6,940 nt of DNA from Betaproteobacteria bacterium (GCA_009693345.1 SHXL01000147.1:1-6940); one strand, 5' to 3'. Positions 1 to 5,776 are shown, numbered from the stretch's first letter. Program-made: numbers and translations. Notes: a model not told the origin generated them from the letters alone.

Positions 1-520
1 CAAACGAATGAATTACCTTTTTCAAGAGGCGACCCCACTCGAAGCATCGGGAAATCGACGGCAGAGGGGGTTCAATGCTGTTGACGACCATCGGCACGAT
101 GCGCGGCAGCGTCTGAAGGCCCATGCGCCACAGGGGTATGCAGAAACCATGATCGAGTTTTAGCCGATGCGAGAGCGAGGGCTCGAAGCTGTTCTGCAGT
201 GCGGTTTGCGCGAAGTGCATTGCGAAGTCCGCGTCTCCGGCGAGCTCGCGGTGCGGGAAGGCCTTCATCCAGGGCTCGGGCGGCCCGTCGTTCATCTCGC
301 CGACACCGATGCAGACGGTCGGAATGTTGTCGAGGAAGAAGTTCGACCAGTGGTCGGGCGCGATCTCGACGATGACGTCGGGTTTCGCCAGCGTGACCCG
401 TCTGCCCATTTCAGCGAAGGCGGCCTGCAGGCGCGCCCTCTGAACCTGCGGCAGGGTGTCCCACTCCCGCACGAGCAGCGGGCCATGGCTCGCGGCGAAG
501 ACCCCGACCAGCTCAGCCAC
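1..520 (-). CDS. LigB-like class III extradiol dioxygenase, catalytic subunit (3' end outside window)
   Basis: This reads as the N-terminal 173 residues of a LigB-family non-haem iron extradiol dioxygenase, which opens catechol-type aromatic rings in the cytoplasm. The protein starts MAELVGVFAASHGPLL. His12 in the SHGP motif and His57 in APDHW fall where LigB-type enzymes carry the two iron-binding histidines, and Asp123-His124-Gly125 matches a conserved DHG block. The expected Glu ligand and the remaining active-site residues would lie beyond the left edge. The start is GTG at 520-518; it overlaps the stop of the upstream LigA-like gene by 8 bases (GTGGCTGA), so translation is probably coupled. 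No ATG lies near the conserved N terminus. The open frame runs to base 1 without a stop. The family call is firm; the substrate (protocatechuate, gallate or another catechol) cannot be told from this fragment. Confidence 0.85.
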   Translation of the reverse strand, partial: MAELVGVFAASHGPLLVREWDTLPQVQRARLQAAFAEMGRRVTLAKPDVIVEIAPDHWSNFFLDNIPTVCIGVGEMNDGPPEPWMKAFPHRELAGDADFAMHFAQTALQNSFEPSLSHRLKLDHGFCIPLWRMGLQTLPRIVPMVVNSIEPPLPSISRCFEWGRLLKKVIHSF

Positions 521-758
521 CGCGCAGCCTGCGGATGAATTCCTCGTCCTTCATGCCGGCGGCGAAGAAGTAGTAGCGCAGCAGGTATGCGTTGGTGCGC
601 TGCGCGAGGAACGGCACGTCGTCGTCGAGAATCGCCTTGCGCACATTTTCCGCGAGAGGATACCGCTTCATCACCGCGTCCCGGTCCGCGCGAAACTCCG
701 CTGCGGCCGCGGGCGCCTGCAAATCGAAGAACAGCCTGCTGGCCCAGTAGTCGCGCAT
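513..758 (-). CDS. LigA-like small subunit of an aromatic ring-opening dioxygenase
   Basis: This 81-residue protein resembles the LigA (alpha) subunit of protocatechuate 4,5-dioxygenase-type enzymes. It is mostly helical, with a block (LFFDLQ... EFRADRDAVMKRYPL, residues about 10-35) followed by a segment ending YYFFAAGMKDEEFIRRL. LigA subunits pack on LigB and help close the active site; they are not catalytic. Canonical LigA is longer (about 140 residues), so this is a minimal form. ATG at 758-756 is preferred over the in-frame TTG at 761-759. No Shine-Dalgarno sequence is visible. The start lies 15 bases after the rne stop with no terminator between, so the gene is probably read from the rne transcript. 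It overlaps the LigB-like gene by 8 bases, which supports a two-subunit enzyme. Confidence 0.78.
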   Translation of the reverse strand: MRDYWASRLFFDLQAPAAAAEFRADRDAVMKRYPLAENVRKAILDDDVPFLAQRTNAYLLRYYFFAAGMKDEEFIRRLRGG

Positions 759-773
759 CAAACGGCAGCGAAT

Positions 774-3536
774 TTACTTGTTGTGCGTTTCGACCTGAAC
801 GAGTTCCGTCTCAGCCGCTGCTGCTGCCGCCGGTTTTTCGCGACGCGGCCGGCCTAGTTGCACCGGCTCCGGCTCAGGCGTCGGTTGCCTCGCTTTTGAC
901 AAGTCAGTTTCCACCATCTGCAGGCCGGAGCTTGAAAGGATTTCTTTTGCGTCGATCCTGGGGGCTTCGTAGCTCGGGGTGGATTGCTGCACAGGAAGTT
1001 CAACCCGAGGTTGCTCAATTCGAGGTTGTTCAACGCGCGGTTGCTCGACGCGCGGTTGCTCCACCTGTTGTGCCGGAGTGGCCTCGGATACCGGTTGGCG
1101 ATGGTCCTGCGACTCCGCCTCGGCTTCGCGTTGCATCTTCAGCCGATGTTCTTCCAGCTGTTGAGCGTAGACCGATTGCTCGGGGCTCTGGCGCTGTGGC
1201 GCGTGCTCCGGCCGGCGCTCTCCACGGTCGGGACGATCGCCACGATCGCCGCCGCCACGTCCGCGGCCGCCGCGATTGCGCCGCCCTCGGCGCGGCTCTT
1301 CGCCCTCCGGCCGCGGCGGACGATTGGCATCCTCCGGACCCGAACCCGGACCCTGTTGCATGGGTGGCCGCGGTTGCTGTTGTTGCTGCTGCGGACGGGG
1401 CTGGCGCTGTTGATCGAGCCCCCGCTCAGTCTGCGGCTGGTCTGCCTGCTGCGGAATTTCAGCCCGTGGCTGTTCGCCATTCGGGCGGTCCGGGCGGGGT
1501 TGCTGTTGCTGCGGGGGGCGCTGGTCGCGCCGGGGCTGCTGGTCGCGCCGGGGCTGCTGGTCGCGTCTTGCATCGCGATCGCCACGCTGCTGCTGGTCAG
1601 GGCGGCCGCCACGGCCGTCGCGCTGCTGGTCTCGTGCGCCGTTGCCACGTCCACCGCGCCCGCGCCCGCCGCGCTCGCCGCGGCGATGCTCGTTTCGGTC
1701 GCGCGACTCATCGCGCGGGCGTTCCGGACGCTGCGGCCTTGCGGGACGCATCGTCGATTCGTTGGCAGCGGACGGCTGCTCGGCCGGTTTGTCCGACTTG
1801 AGCCAGCCAAACAGACGGCCGAGGAGTCCTGAGCGCGCGGCTTCCACCGCTGCAGGCGCGGCGGGCACAGGCGCCGCTGCGCGGGCAACTTCGGCGCGGG
1901 GCAGCGGTTCCGCAACGATCGGCGCAGGCTGGTCGGGCACGATGCCTTGCACCGCTGCGAGCTGGCGTTCCTTTTTCGGTTCGGCATCCTTGCCAAGCGC
2001 CTTGGGCTCGTCCAGCCGCTCGACCAGCTCGTAGCTCGTAGGCACGTGCTCCATCTGATTGAGTTCGTCGTGTTTCAGGCGCTGCACCTTGTAGTGCGGC
2101 GTTTCCAGATGCGCGTTCGGCACCAGCACGATGTTCACCTTGATGCGCGCCTCGAGTTTCTGGATTTCAGCGCGTTTTTCGTTCAGCAGGAAGGAAGCCA
2201 CGTCCACCGGCACCTGCGCGTGCACCGCGCCGGTGTTTTCCTTCATCGCCTCTTCCTGGATGATGCGCAGCACGTGCAGCGCAGTCGACTCGGTGCCCCG
2301 GATGAAGCCGGTGCCGCCGCAGCGCGGACAGCTGATGTGCGCGGTCTCCTCGAGAGAGGGTTGCAGCCGCTGGCGGGAAAGCTCCATCAGGCCGAAGCGG
2401 GAAATTTTGCCGATCTGCACGCGTGCGCGGTCATGGCGCAGCGAATCGCGGAAGCAGTTCTCGACATCGCGCTGGTTCTTCTGCGATTCCATGTCGATGA
2501 AGTCCACCACGATCAGGCCGCCCAGGTCGCGCAGCCGCAGCTGGCGGGCGACTTCCTCGGCTGCTTCGAGATTGGTGCGATAGGCGGTTTCCTCGATGTC
2601 GTGGCCCTTGGTGGAGCGCGCCGAATTGACGTCGATGGAGACCAGCGCTTCGGTGTGGTCGATCACGATCGCGCCGCCCGAGGGCAGGTTGACGTGCCGG
2701 CCGTAGGCGCTCTCGATCTGGTGCTCGATCTGGAAGCGCGAGAAGAGCGGCACGTCGTCGCGGTAAAGCTTGACCTTGCCGACGTTGGCCGGCATCACGG
2801 TCTGCATGAACGCCACCGCCTGGTCGTAGATTTCCTCGGTGTCGATGAGGATTTCGCCGATGTCGGGCTGGAAGTAGTCGCGGATCGCGCGGATCACGAG
2901 GCTCGATTCGAGGTAGATCAGGTACGGCTTCTGGGCCGGTTCCTTGGCTGCGCCGTCGATTGCCTGCCACAGCTGCAGCAGGTAGTTCATGTCCCATTGC
3001 AATTCCTCGACCGTGCGGCCGATCGCGGCGGTGCGCGCGATGACGCTCATGCCTTCGGGAACCTGCAGCTGGTCGATGGTTTCGCGCAGCTCGTTGCGGT
3101 CCTCGCCCTCGACGCGGCGCGAGACGCCGCCGCCGCGGGGATTGTTCGGCATCAGCACCAGGTAGCGCCCGGCCAGGCTGATGAAAGTTGTGAGCGCCAC
3201 GCCCTTGTTGCCGCGCTCGTCCTTTTCGACCTGGACGGTGATGTCCTGGCCGTCGCTCAGGACATCCTGGATCCTTGCGCGGCCGACATCGACGCCGGGG
3301 CGAAAGTAGTTCCTCGCGACCTCCTTGAACGGGAGGAAGCCGTGCCGTTCTTCACCGTAATCGACGAAAGCGGCCTCGAGGCTGGGCTCGATCCGGGTGA
3401 TGATGGCTTTGTAGATGTTGCTCTTGCGCTGCTCCCTTGCTGCCGACTCGATGTCGAGGTCAACCAGCTGCTGGCCTTCTACGATGGCGACGCGCAGCTC
3501 TTCTTGCTGGGTCGCGTTAAACAACATGCGTTTCAC
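774..3536 (-). CDS. rne: Ribonuclease E (Rne), RNA degradosome endonuclease
   Basis: RNase E cuts single-stranded A/U-rich RNA in mRNA decay and in rRNA/tRNA processing, as a tetramer at the inner membrane. The 920-residue product has an S1 domain (about 37-119), an RNase H-like/5'-sensor region, and a DNase I-like core with catalytic Asp302 (SIDVN) and Asp345 (VVDFIDM). Zinc-link cysteines 403 and 406 (CPRCGG) follow. All four sit one position before E. coli Asp303, Asp346, Cys404 and Cys407. A hydrophobic LLGRLFGWLK at 571-580 resembles the membrane-targeting helix. Residues 594-780 are disordered, with RGG clusters (621-632, 752-768) and Gln runs. The C-terminal part has two tandem repeats and ends in two VET-containing motifs. 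GTG at 3536-3534 is chosen because GGGAG lies 8 bases upstream; ATG at 3527 is a less likely alternative. The frame stays open upstream to 3683, but that stretch is not RNase E-like. Confidence 0.97.
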   Translation of the reverse strand: MKRMLFNATQQEELRVAIVEGQQLVDLDIESAAREQRKSNIYKAIITRIEPSLEAAFVDYGEERHGFLPFKEVARNYFRPGVDVGRARIQDVLSDGQDITVQVEKDERGNKGVALTTFISLAGRYLVLMPNNPRGGGVSRRVEGEDRNELRETIDQLQVPEGMSVIARTAAIGRTVEELQWDMNYLLQLWQAIDGAAKEPAQKPYLIYLESSLVIRAIRDYFQPDIGEILIDTEEIYDQAVAFMQTVMPANVGKVKLYRDDVPLFSRFQIEHQIESAYGRHVNLPSGGAIVIDHTEALVSIDVNSARSTKGHDIEETAYRTNLEAAEEVARQLRLRDLGGLIVVDFIDMESQKNQRDVENCFRDSLRHDRARVQIGKISRFGLMELSRQRLQPSLEETAHISCPRCGGTGFIRGTESTALHVLRIIQEEAMKENTGAVHAQVPVDVASFLLNEKRAEIQKLEARIKVNIVLVPNAHLETPHYKVQRLKHDELNQMEHVPTSYELVERLDEPKALGKDAEPKKERQLAAVQGIVPDQPAPIVAEPLPRAEVARAAAPVPAAPAAVEAARSGLLGRLFGWLKSDKPAEQPSAANESTMRPARPQRPERPRDESRDRNEHRRGERGGRGRGGRGNGARDQQRDGRGGRPDQQQRGDRDARRDQQPRRDQQPRRDQRPPQQQQPRPDRPNGEQPRAEIPQQADQPQTERGLDQQRQPRPQQQQQQPRPPMQQGPGSGPEDANRPPRPEGEEPRRGRRNRGGRGRGGGDRGDRPDRGERRPEHAPQRQSPEQSVYAQQLEEHRLKMQREAEAESQDHRQPVSEATPAQQVEQPRVEQPRVEQPRIEQPRVELPVQQSTPSYEAPRIDAKEILSSSGLQMVETDLSKARQPTPEPEPVQLGRPRREKPAAAAAAETELVQVETHNK
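1001..1060 (-). repeat. Four 15-bp tandem repeats in rne (EQPRV-type pentapeptides)
   Basis: Four consecutive 15-base units (1001-1015, 1016-1030, 1031-1045, 1046-1060) differ by only a few bases. They encode E-Q-P-R-[V/I] pentapeptides covering RNase E residues 826-846, with a fifth degenerate half-unit before them. The period is a multiple of three, so copy-number slippage would keep the frame. The repeat lies in the disordered C-terminal tail. Confidence 0.9.
1521..1565 (-). repeat. 18-bp perfect tandem repeat in rne (RRDQQP units)
   Basis: Two identical 18-base units (1521-1538 and 1539-1556) are followed by the first 9 bases of a third. On the coding strand they give R-R-D-Q-Q-P hexapeptides at about residues 658-672 of RNase E, inside the Arg/Gln-rich tail. 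Exact identity between copies suggests a recent duplication. Confidence 0.9.
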
Positions 3537-3544
3537 TTCGTTTT

Positions 3545-3562
3545 CTCCCGCGCACGCAGGAG
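3545..3562 (-). promoter_or_regulatory. Hairpin sequestering the rne Shine-Dalgarno sequence
   Basis: On the minus strand CTCCTGC (3562-3556), a GTGC loop and GCGGGAG (3551-3545) form a 7-bp stem (six Watson-Crick pairs, one G-U). The 3' arm contains GGGAG (3549-3545), the rne ribosome binding site, 8 bases from the GTG start. Folded, it would block initiation. An AGGAG at 3592-3588 is complementary to CTCCT (3562-3558) and could open it. Confidence 0.5.
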
Positions 3563-3658
3563 CTATGTTGCCCGGATGCTCAGTGTTCTCCTTGGGGGGA
3601 AAAGACCAGTCAAATGGACCACGCCGTCTGCGCGCGTTTCCAGTACCATCGCTACTTC

Positions 3659-3759
3659 CGGTGAGCGAAATTAACCACTGCACTTCGGGTCCGGGCGGGT
3701 TGGTTGCCCTTCAGACAGGAGGCGGGTTGCAGGTTCCGGCGCGTGGCTTGCGCTCACCG
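3659..3759 (-). repeat. 9-bp perfect long-range inverted repeat in the rne leader
   Basis: CGGTGAGCG on the minus strand (3759-3751) is exactly complementary to CGCTCACCG (3667-3659), with 83 bases between. In RNA it would close a domain that contains smaller possible stems (GGGC/GCCC and CTGCA/TGCAG). It lies wholly in the leader, outside coding sequence. Confidence 0.6.
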
Positions 3760-3783
3760 CGTCTTGTGGTCCCTGTGCCTCGC

Positions 3784-3798
3784 AACTCGAAGCGAGTT
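3784..3798 (-). promoter_or_regulatory. Stem-loop at the predicted 5' end of the rne mRNA
   Basis: AACTCG (3798-3793), loop CTT, CGAGTT (3789-3784) is a perfect 6-bp stem on the minus strand. The predicted transcription start is 3797, so the transcript would begin within the stem with almost no unpaired 5' bases. Such 5'-terminal stems are known to protect mRNAs from 5'-end-dependent decay. Because the palindrome reads the same on both strands, a protein-binding operator is the alternative. Confidence 0.45.
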
Positions 3799-3832
3799 CC
3801 TGGATTGTATTGAAAATGAATGACTTAAGCAA
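3797..3832 (-). promoter_or_regulatory. Predicted sigma70-type promoter of rne
   Basis: On the minus strand TTGCTT (3832-3827) and TACAAT (3809-3804) are separated by 17 bases. The -10 box matches TATAAT at five of six positions and the -35 box keeps the TTG core. An A at 3797 is placed correctly as +1. The -35 box overlaps codons 4-6 of the divergent rluC gene. I found no comparable promoter elsewhere in the spacer. Confidence 0.55.
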
Positions 3833-4763
3833 GGCGCGTGCGATCACGCTCGAAGTAGGGGAGGAAAGCGAGGCACAACGTCTCGACAACTTCCTGCTGC
3901 GCCGCCTCAAAGGCGTGCCGAAAAGCCATGTCTACCGGGTGGTTCGCAGCGGCGAAGTGCGGGTCAACAGCGGACGGGTCAAGCCTGACTATCGCGTCAG
4001 GATCGGTGACAAGGTCAGGGTTCCGCCGATCAGTGTGGCGGCTGCTGTTCCCAAAGCCCCTGCGAAACCGTTCGGCCTGCCGATCGTTCATGAAGACCCG
4101 TCCCTCCTGGTCATCGACAAGCCTTCCGGCGTTGCCGTCCATGGCGGCAGCGGGGTGAGCCATGGCGCCATTGAATTGCTGCGCGCGGCGCGCCCGGAAG
4201 CGAAGATGCTTGAGCTCGTGCATCGCCTCGACCGCGACACTTCAGGTCTGCTGATCGTGGCGAAGAAGCGCGGCGCGCTTGTTGAACTTCACCGCATGCT
4301 GCGCGACGGCGAGATCGAGAAGATCTATGTCGCGGTCGTCAAGGGCGTTCCGGCCAGGAAGCATTTCGACATCACCGACGCCCTGCACAAGTACGTCAAT
4401 GCGAAGGGCGAGCGGCGGGTCGCCGTGAAAGAAGGCGGCATGGAAGCCGTCACCAGGGTCAAGCTGCTTGGGAGTTCGGGCGAGCTGAGCTTCCTCCAGT
4501 TGCGCCTCATGACCGGCCGCACGCACCAGATCCGCGTGCATCTCGCCCACGCCGGGCATCCGGTGCTCGGCGACGACAAGTACGGCGATTTCGAATTCAA
4601 CCGGGCGCTCGCCCGGCAGGGCGTGAAGCGCCTGTTCCTGCACGCGCGCCGGCTTGGATTCAAGCATCCGGTAGACGGCAAAACGATGAAACTCGAGTCG
4701 CCGTTGCCGGACGGTATGTTGCGTTTTTGCCAGTCGAATTTTGGCGATTTAGTGCCAGCATGA
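3816..4763 (+). CDS. rluC: 23S rRNA pseudouridine synthase RluC
   Basis: RluC converts uridines of 23S rRNA near the peptidyl transferase centre to pseudouridine (U955, U2504 and U2580 in E. coli). The 315-residue protein has an N-terminal S4 RNA-binding domain (about 22-75, QRLDNFLLRRL... then SGEVRVNSGRVKPDYRV). The RluA-type catalytic domain follows, with VHRLDRDTSGLL at 135-146 and Asp139 as the catalytic aspartate, plus the downstream block LMTGRTHQIRVHLAHAGHPVLGD. Length and domain order fit RluC/RluD; the S4 domain excludes RluA. RluC is preferred because of its position divergent from rne, as in E. coli. ATG at 3816 is chosen over an in-frame TTG at 3810. No Shine-Dalgarno sequence precedes it. 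It leads the overlapping operon; its stop shares ATGA with the next start. Confidence 0.93.
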   Translation: MNDLSKARAITLEVGEESEAQRLDNFLLRRLKGVPKSHVYRVVRSGEVRVNSGRVKPDYRVRIGDKVRVPPISVAAAVPKAPAKPFGLPIVHEDPSLLVIDKPSGVAVHGGSGVSHGAIELLRAARPEAKMLELVHRLDRDTSGLLIVAKKRGALVELHRMLRDGEIEKIYVAVVKGVPARKHFDITDALHKYVNAKGERRVAVKEGGMEAVTRVKLLGSSGELSFLQLRLMTGRTHQIRVHLAHAGHPVLGDDKYGDFEFNRALARQGVKRLFLHARRLGFKHPVDGKTMKLESPLPDGMLRFCQSNFGDLVPA

Positions 4764-4915
4764 CGCCAACTCCGGAACTTCTCGCCTTACGCGACGTGTG
4801 CGCGCGGCCCGATAGCCCTTTGGACCGGGCATACCTGGCCAAGTGGGCCGTGCGCCTTGGCCTGGAGGGGTTGCTGAAGGAGGTGGAGAATGAACGACAC
4901 CAGCCCGGAAATTGA
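4760..4915 (+). CDS. Small 51-residue protein of unknown function, possible C-terminal remnant
   Basis: The ATG (4760-4762) overlaps the rluC stop in an ATGA junction, the classic arrangement for coupled translation, and the frame continues for 51 codons. The product has one recognisable stretch, LDRAYLAKWAVRLGLEGLLKE (about residues 21-41), a D-x-x-Y-[LI]-x-x-W-x-x-x-L-G-[LV] pattern. From memory this resembles the C-terminal tail of some larger uncharacterised nucleotidyltransferase-like proteins; that is recall, not a search. With no catalytic domain present, it may be the surviving end of a truncated gene or a genuine small partner of the next protein. Its last 26 bases overlap the next gene and carry that gene's ribosome binding site, so part of this frame may be kept for that reason. 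Confidence 0.55.
   Translation: MTPTPELLALRDVCARPDSPLDRAYLAKWAVRLGLEGLLKEVENERHQPGN
4877..4884 (+). promoter_or_regulatory. Very strong Shine-Dalgarno sequence AAGGAGGT
   Basis: AAGGAGGT matches the full anti-Shine-Dalgarno core and ends 5 bases before the ATG at 4890. It is the strongest ribosome binding site in the window and fixes the start of the 75-residue gene. It lies within the coding sequence of the preceding 51-residue gene, where it encodes part of LKEVE. Confidence 0.85.
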
Positions 4916-5117
4916 GGCCTTTCTTAAGGCCCGCTACGCAGCGATGACCGGCTCGGAGCGCGCGCTGATGGCACTGCAAATGTTCGAGACCGCGCAGCAA
5001 ATCGTGCTTTCATCCCTCGACCCGGGCTTGAGCGAAAGCGAGCGGCGGCGCGAATTGTGTCGGCGCTTTTACGGTGATGCACTGGCACGCGCGGTGTTTC
5101 CAGCCGCAGGAACGTGA
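4890..5117 (+). CDS. Small 75-residue helical protein of unknown function
   Basis: The ATG at 4890 has an excellent ribosome binding site and the frame ends in TGA at 5115-5117, overlapping the HAD gene's GTG by 4 bases (GTGA). The 75-residue product is predicted helical and soluble, with no signal peptide or membrane segment. It shows the pattern MTGSERALMALQMFETA (about 19-35), then LSESERRRELCRRFYGDALA (about 47-66). I recognise this S-E-R... M-F-x-x-A... L-S-E-x-E-R-R... R-F-Y-G layout as a recurring family of small bacterial proteins, with no function I know. Often, as I recall, members sit beside another small or nucleotidyltransferase-like gene, which fits the upstream 51-residue frame. 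Its ribosome binding site and its tight fit in the operon make it very likely expressed. Confidence 0.8.
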   Translation: MNDTSPEIEAFLKARYAAMTGSERALMALQMFETAQQIVLSSLDPGLSESERRRELCRRFYGDALARAVFPAAGT

Positions 5118-5776
5118 GTCCAAGAAGAAACTATTCGCTCCTCGTCTTCGACTGGGACGGCACGCTGTTCGATTCGGCGGCGGTGATTGCCGAGGGGATC
5201 CAGCATGCGGCCCGCGACATGGCGCTGCCGGTTCCGGATCGCGAAACTGCAAGACACGTCATTGGTCTCGGCTTGAGCGACTCGTTGCGCCACGCGATGC
5301 CCTCACTGCCGCCCGAGCGGTATCAGGAGTTCCTTGCCCTGTACCGCCGATATTTCCTCGAACGCGAGGATTCCCTGCAGCTGTTTGCCGGCGTGCCCGA
5401 ACTGTTAGTTGAACTTAAGGAGCGCGGACACCAGCTCGCGGTCGCGACCGGCAAACCGCGGCGTGGACTCGATCGGGCGCTCACGGCGAGCGGCATCGGT
5501 CCGCTCTTCGTGGCGTCGCGCTGTGGCGACGAAACCCATTCGAAGCCGCATCCGGCGATGCTGCTGGAATTGATGACGGAGTTGCAGTTGGGCGCCAGGG
5601 ATATGCTGATGATCGGAGATACTTCGCACGATCTTGGCATGGCGGCGAGCGCCGGGGTGGAGGCGGTGGCGGTGACCTACGGCGCCCATCCGGAGGAATC
5701 CCTCCGGGCCTTTGCGCCGCGCGCCTGCATTTCGAGCGTCGTGGAATTGCGACTATGGCTGATAGCGAACGGTTGA
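5114..5776 (+). CDS. HAD-IA family phosphatase (phosphoglycolate phosphatase-like)
   Basis: This 220-residue soluble enzyme belongs to haloacid dehalogenase subfamily IA, which hydrolyses phosphate monoesters through a phospho-aspartate. Motif I is FDWDGTLFDS with nucleophile Asp13 and acid/base Asp15. Motif II is Thr112 (VATGKPR), motif III is Lys144 (HSKPHP) and motif IV is Asp169/Asp173 (MIGDTSHDLGMA). The helical cap lies between about residues 20 and 90. Length and motifs resemble Gph (phosphoglycolate) and related sugar-phosphate or nucleotide phosphatases; substrate cannot be read from sequence. GTG at 5114 is the only start close enough to motif I; it shares GTGA with the preceding stop and probably depends on coupled translation, since only a weak AGGA lies 2 bases upstream. 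It overlaps the Rieske gene by 22 bases. Confidence 0.93.
   Translation: MSPRRNYSLLVFDWDGTLFDSAAVIAEGIQHAARDMALPVPDRETARHVIGLGLSDSLRHAMPSLPPERYQEFLALYRRYFLEREDSLQLFAGVPELLVELKERGHQLAVATGKPRRGLDRALTASGIGPLFVASRCGDETHSKPHPAMLLELMTELQLGARDMLMIGDTSHDLGMAASAGVEAVAVTYGAHPEESLRAFAPRACISSVVELRLWLIANG

Larger units (their letters stand above)
3537..3797 (-). promoter_or_regulatory. Predicted long structured 5' leader of rne
   Basis: The stretch from the predicted transcription start to the rne start codon is about 261 bases and holds no convincing minus-strand gene. Read 5' to 3' it contains a stem-loop at its very start, a 9-bp long-range inverted repeat (arms 3759-3751 and 3667-3659), and an A/U-rich spot (AATTT, minus strand 3672-3668) fitting the loose RNase E cleavage pattern. 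It ends with a hairpin over the ribosome binding site. E. coli rne has a comparably long leader through which RNase E represses its own mRNA; a similar role here is inference from layout, not from sequence similarity. Confidence 0.5.

Noticed and set aside
167..538. A 123-codon plus-strand frame at the left edge
   Set aside because: It is opposite the LigB-like gene, whose SHGP, PDHW and DHG motifs identify the true coding strand.
587..1832. Long plus-strand open frames opposite the rne tail (up to 404 codons)
   Set aside because: They are antisense shadows of the Arg/Gln/Pro-rich rne tail: GC-rich codon bias removes stops. The products are Ala/Arg/Leu-rich with no family signature.
2431..2997. 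A 188-codon minus-strand frame inside rne
   Set aside because: It is out of frame with rne over the conserved catalytic region and gives a low-complexity Arg/Pro-rich product; there is no frameshift in rne that would need it.
3594..3606. G6/A4 run (minus-strand CTTTTCCCCCC) as a terminator
   Set aside because: No stable hairpin precedes a U-tract on either strand, and it lies within the rne leader.
1947..3674. A 575-codon plus-strand open frame opposite the RNase E catalytic core
   Set aside because: The opposite strand encodes an intact, motif-complete RNase E. The plus-strand product has no recognisable domain and its length follows from rne codon bias.
3537..3683. A 49-residue N-terminal extension of RNase E, starting at 3683
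   Set aside because: The extra residues do not resemble any RNase E N terminus. GTG at 3536 has GGGAG at 8 bases and gives the familiar MKRMLFNATQ start.
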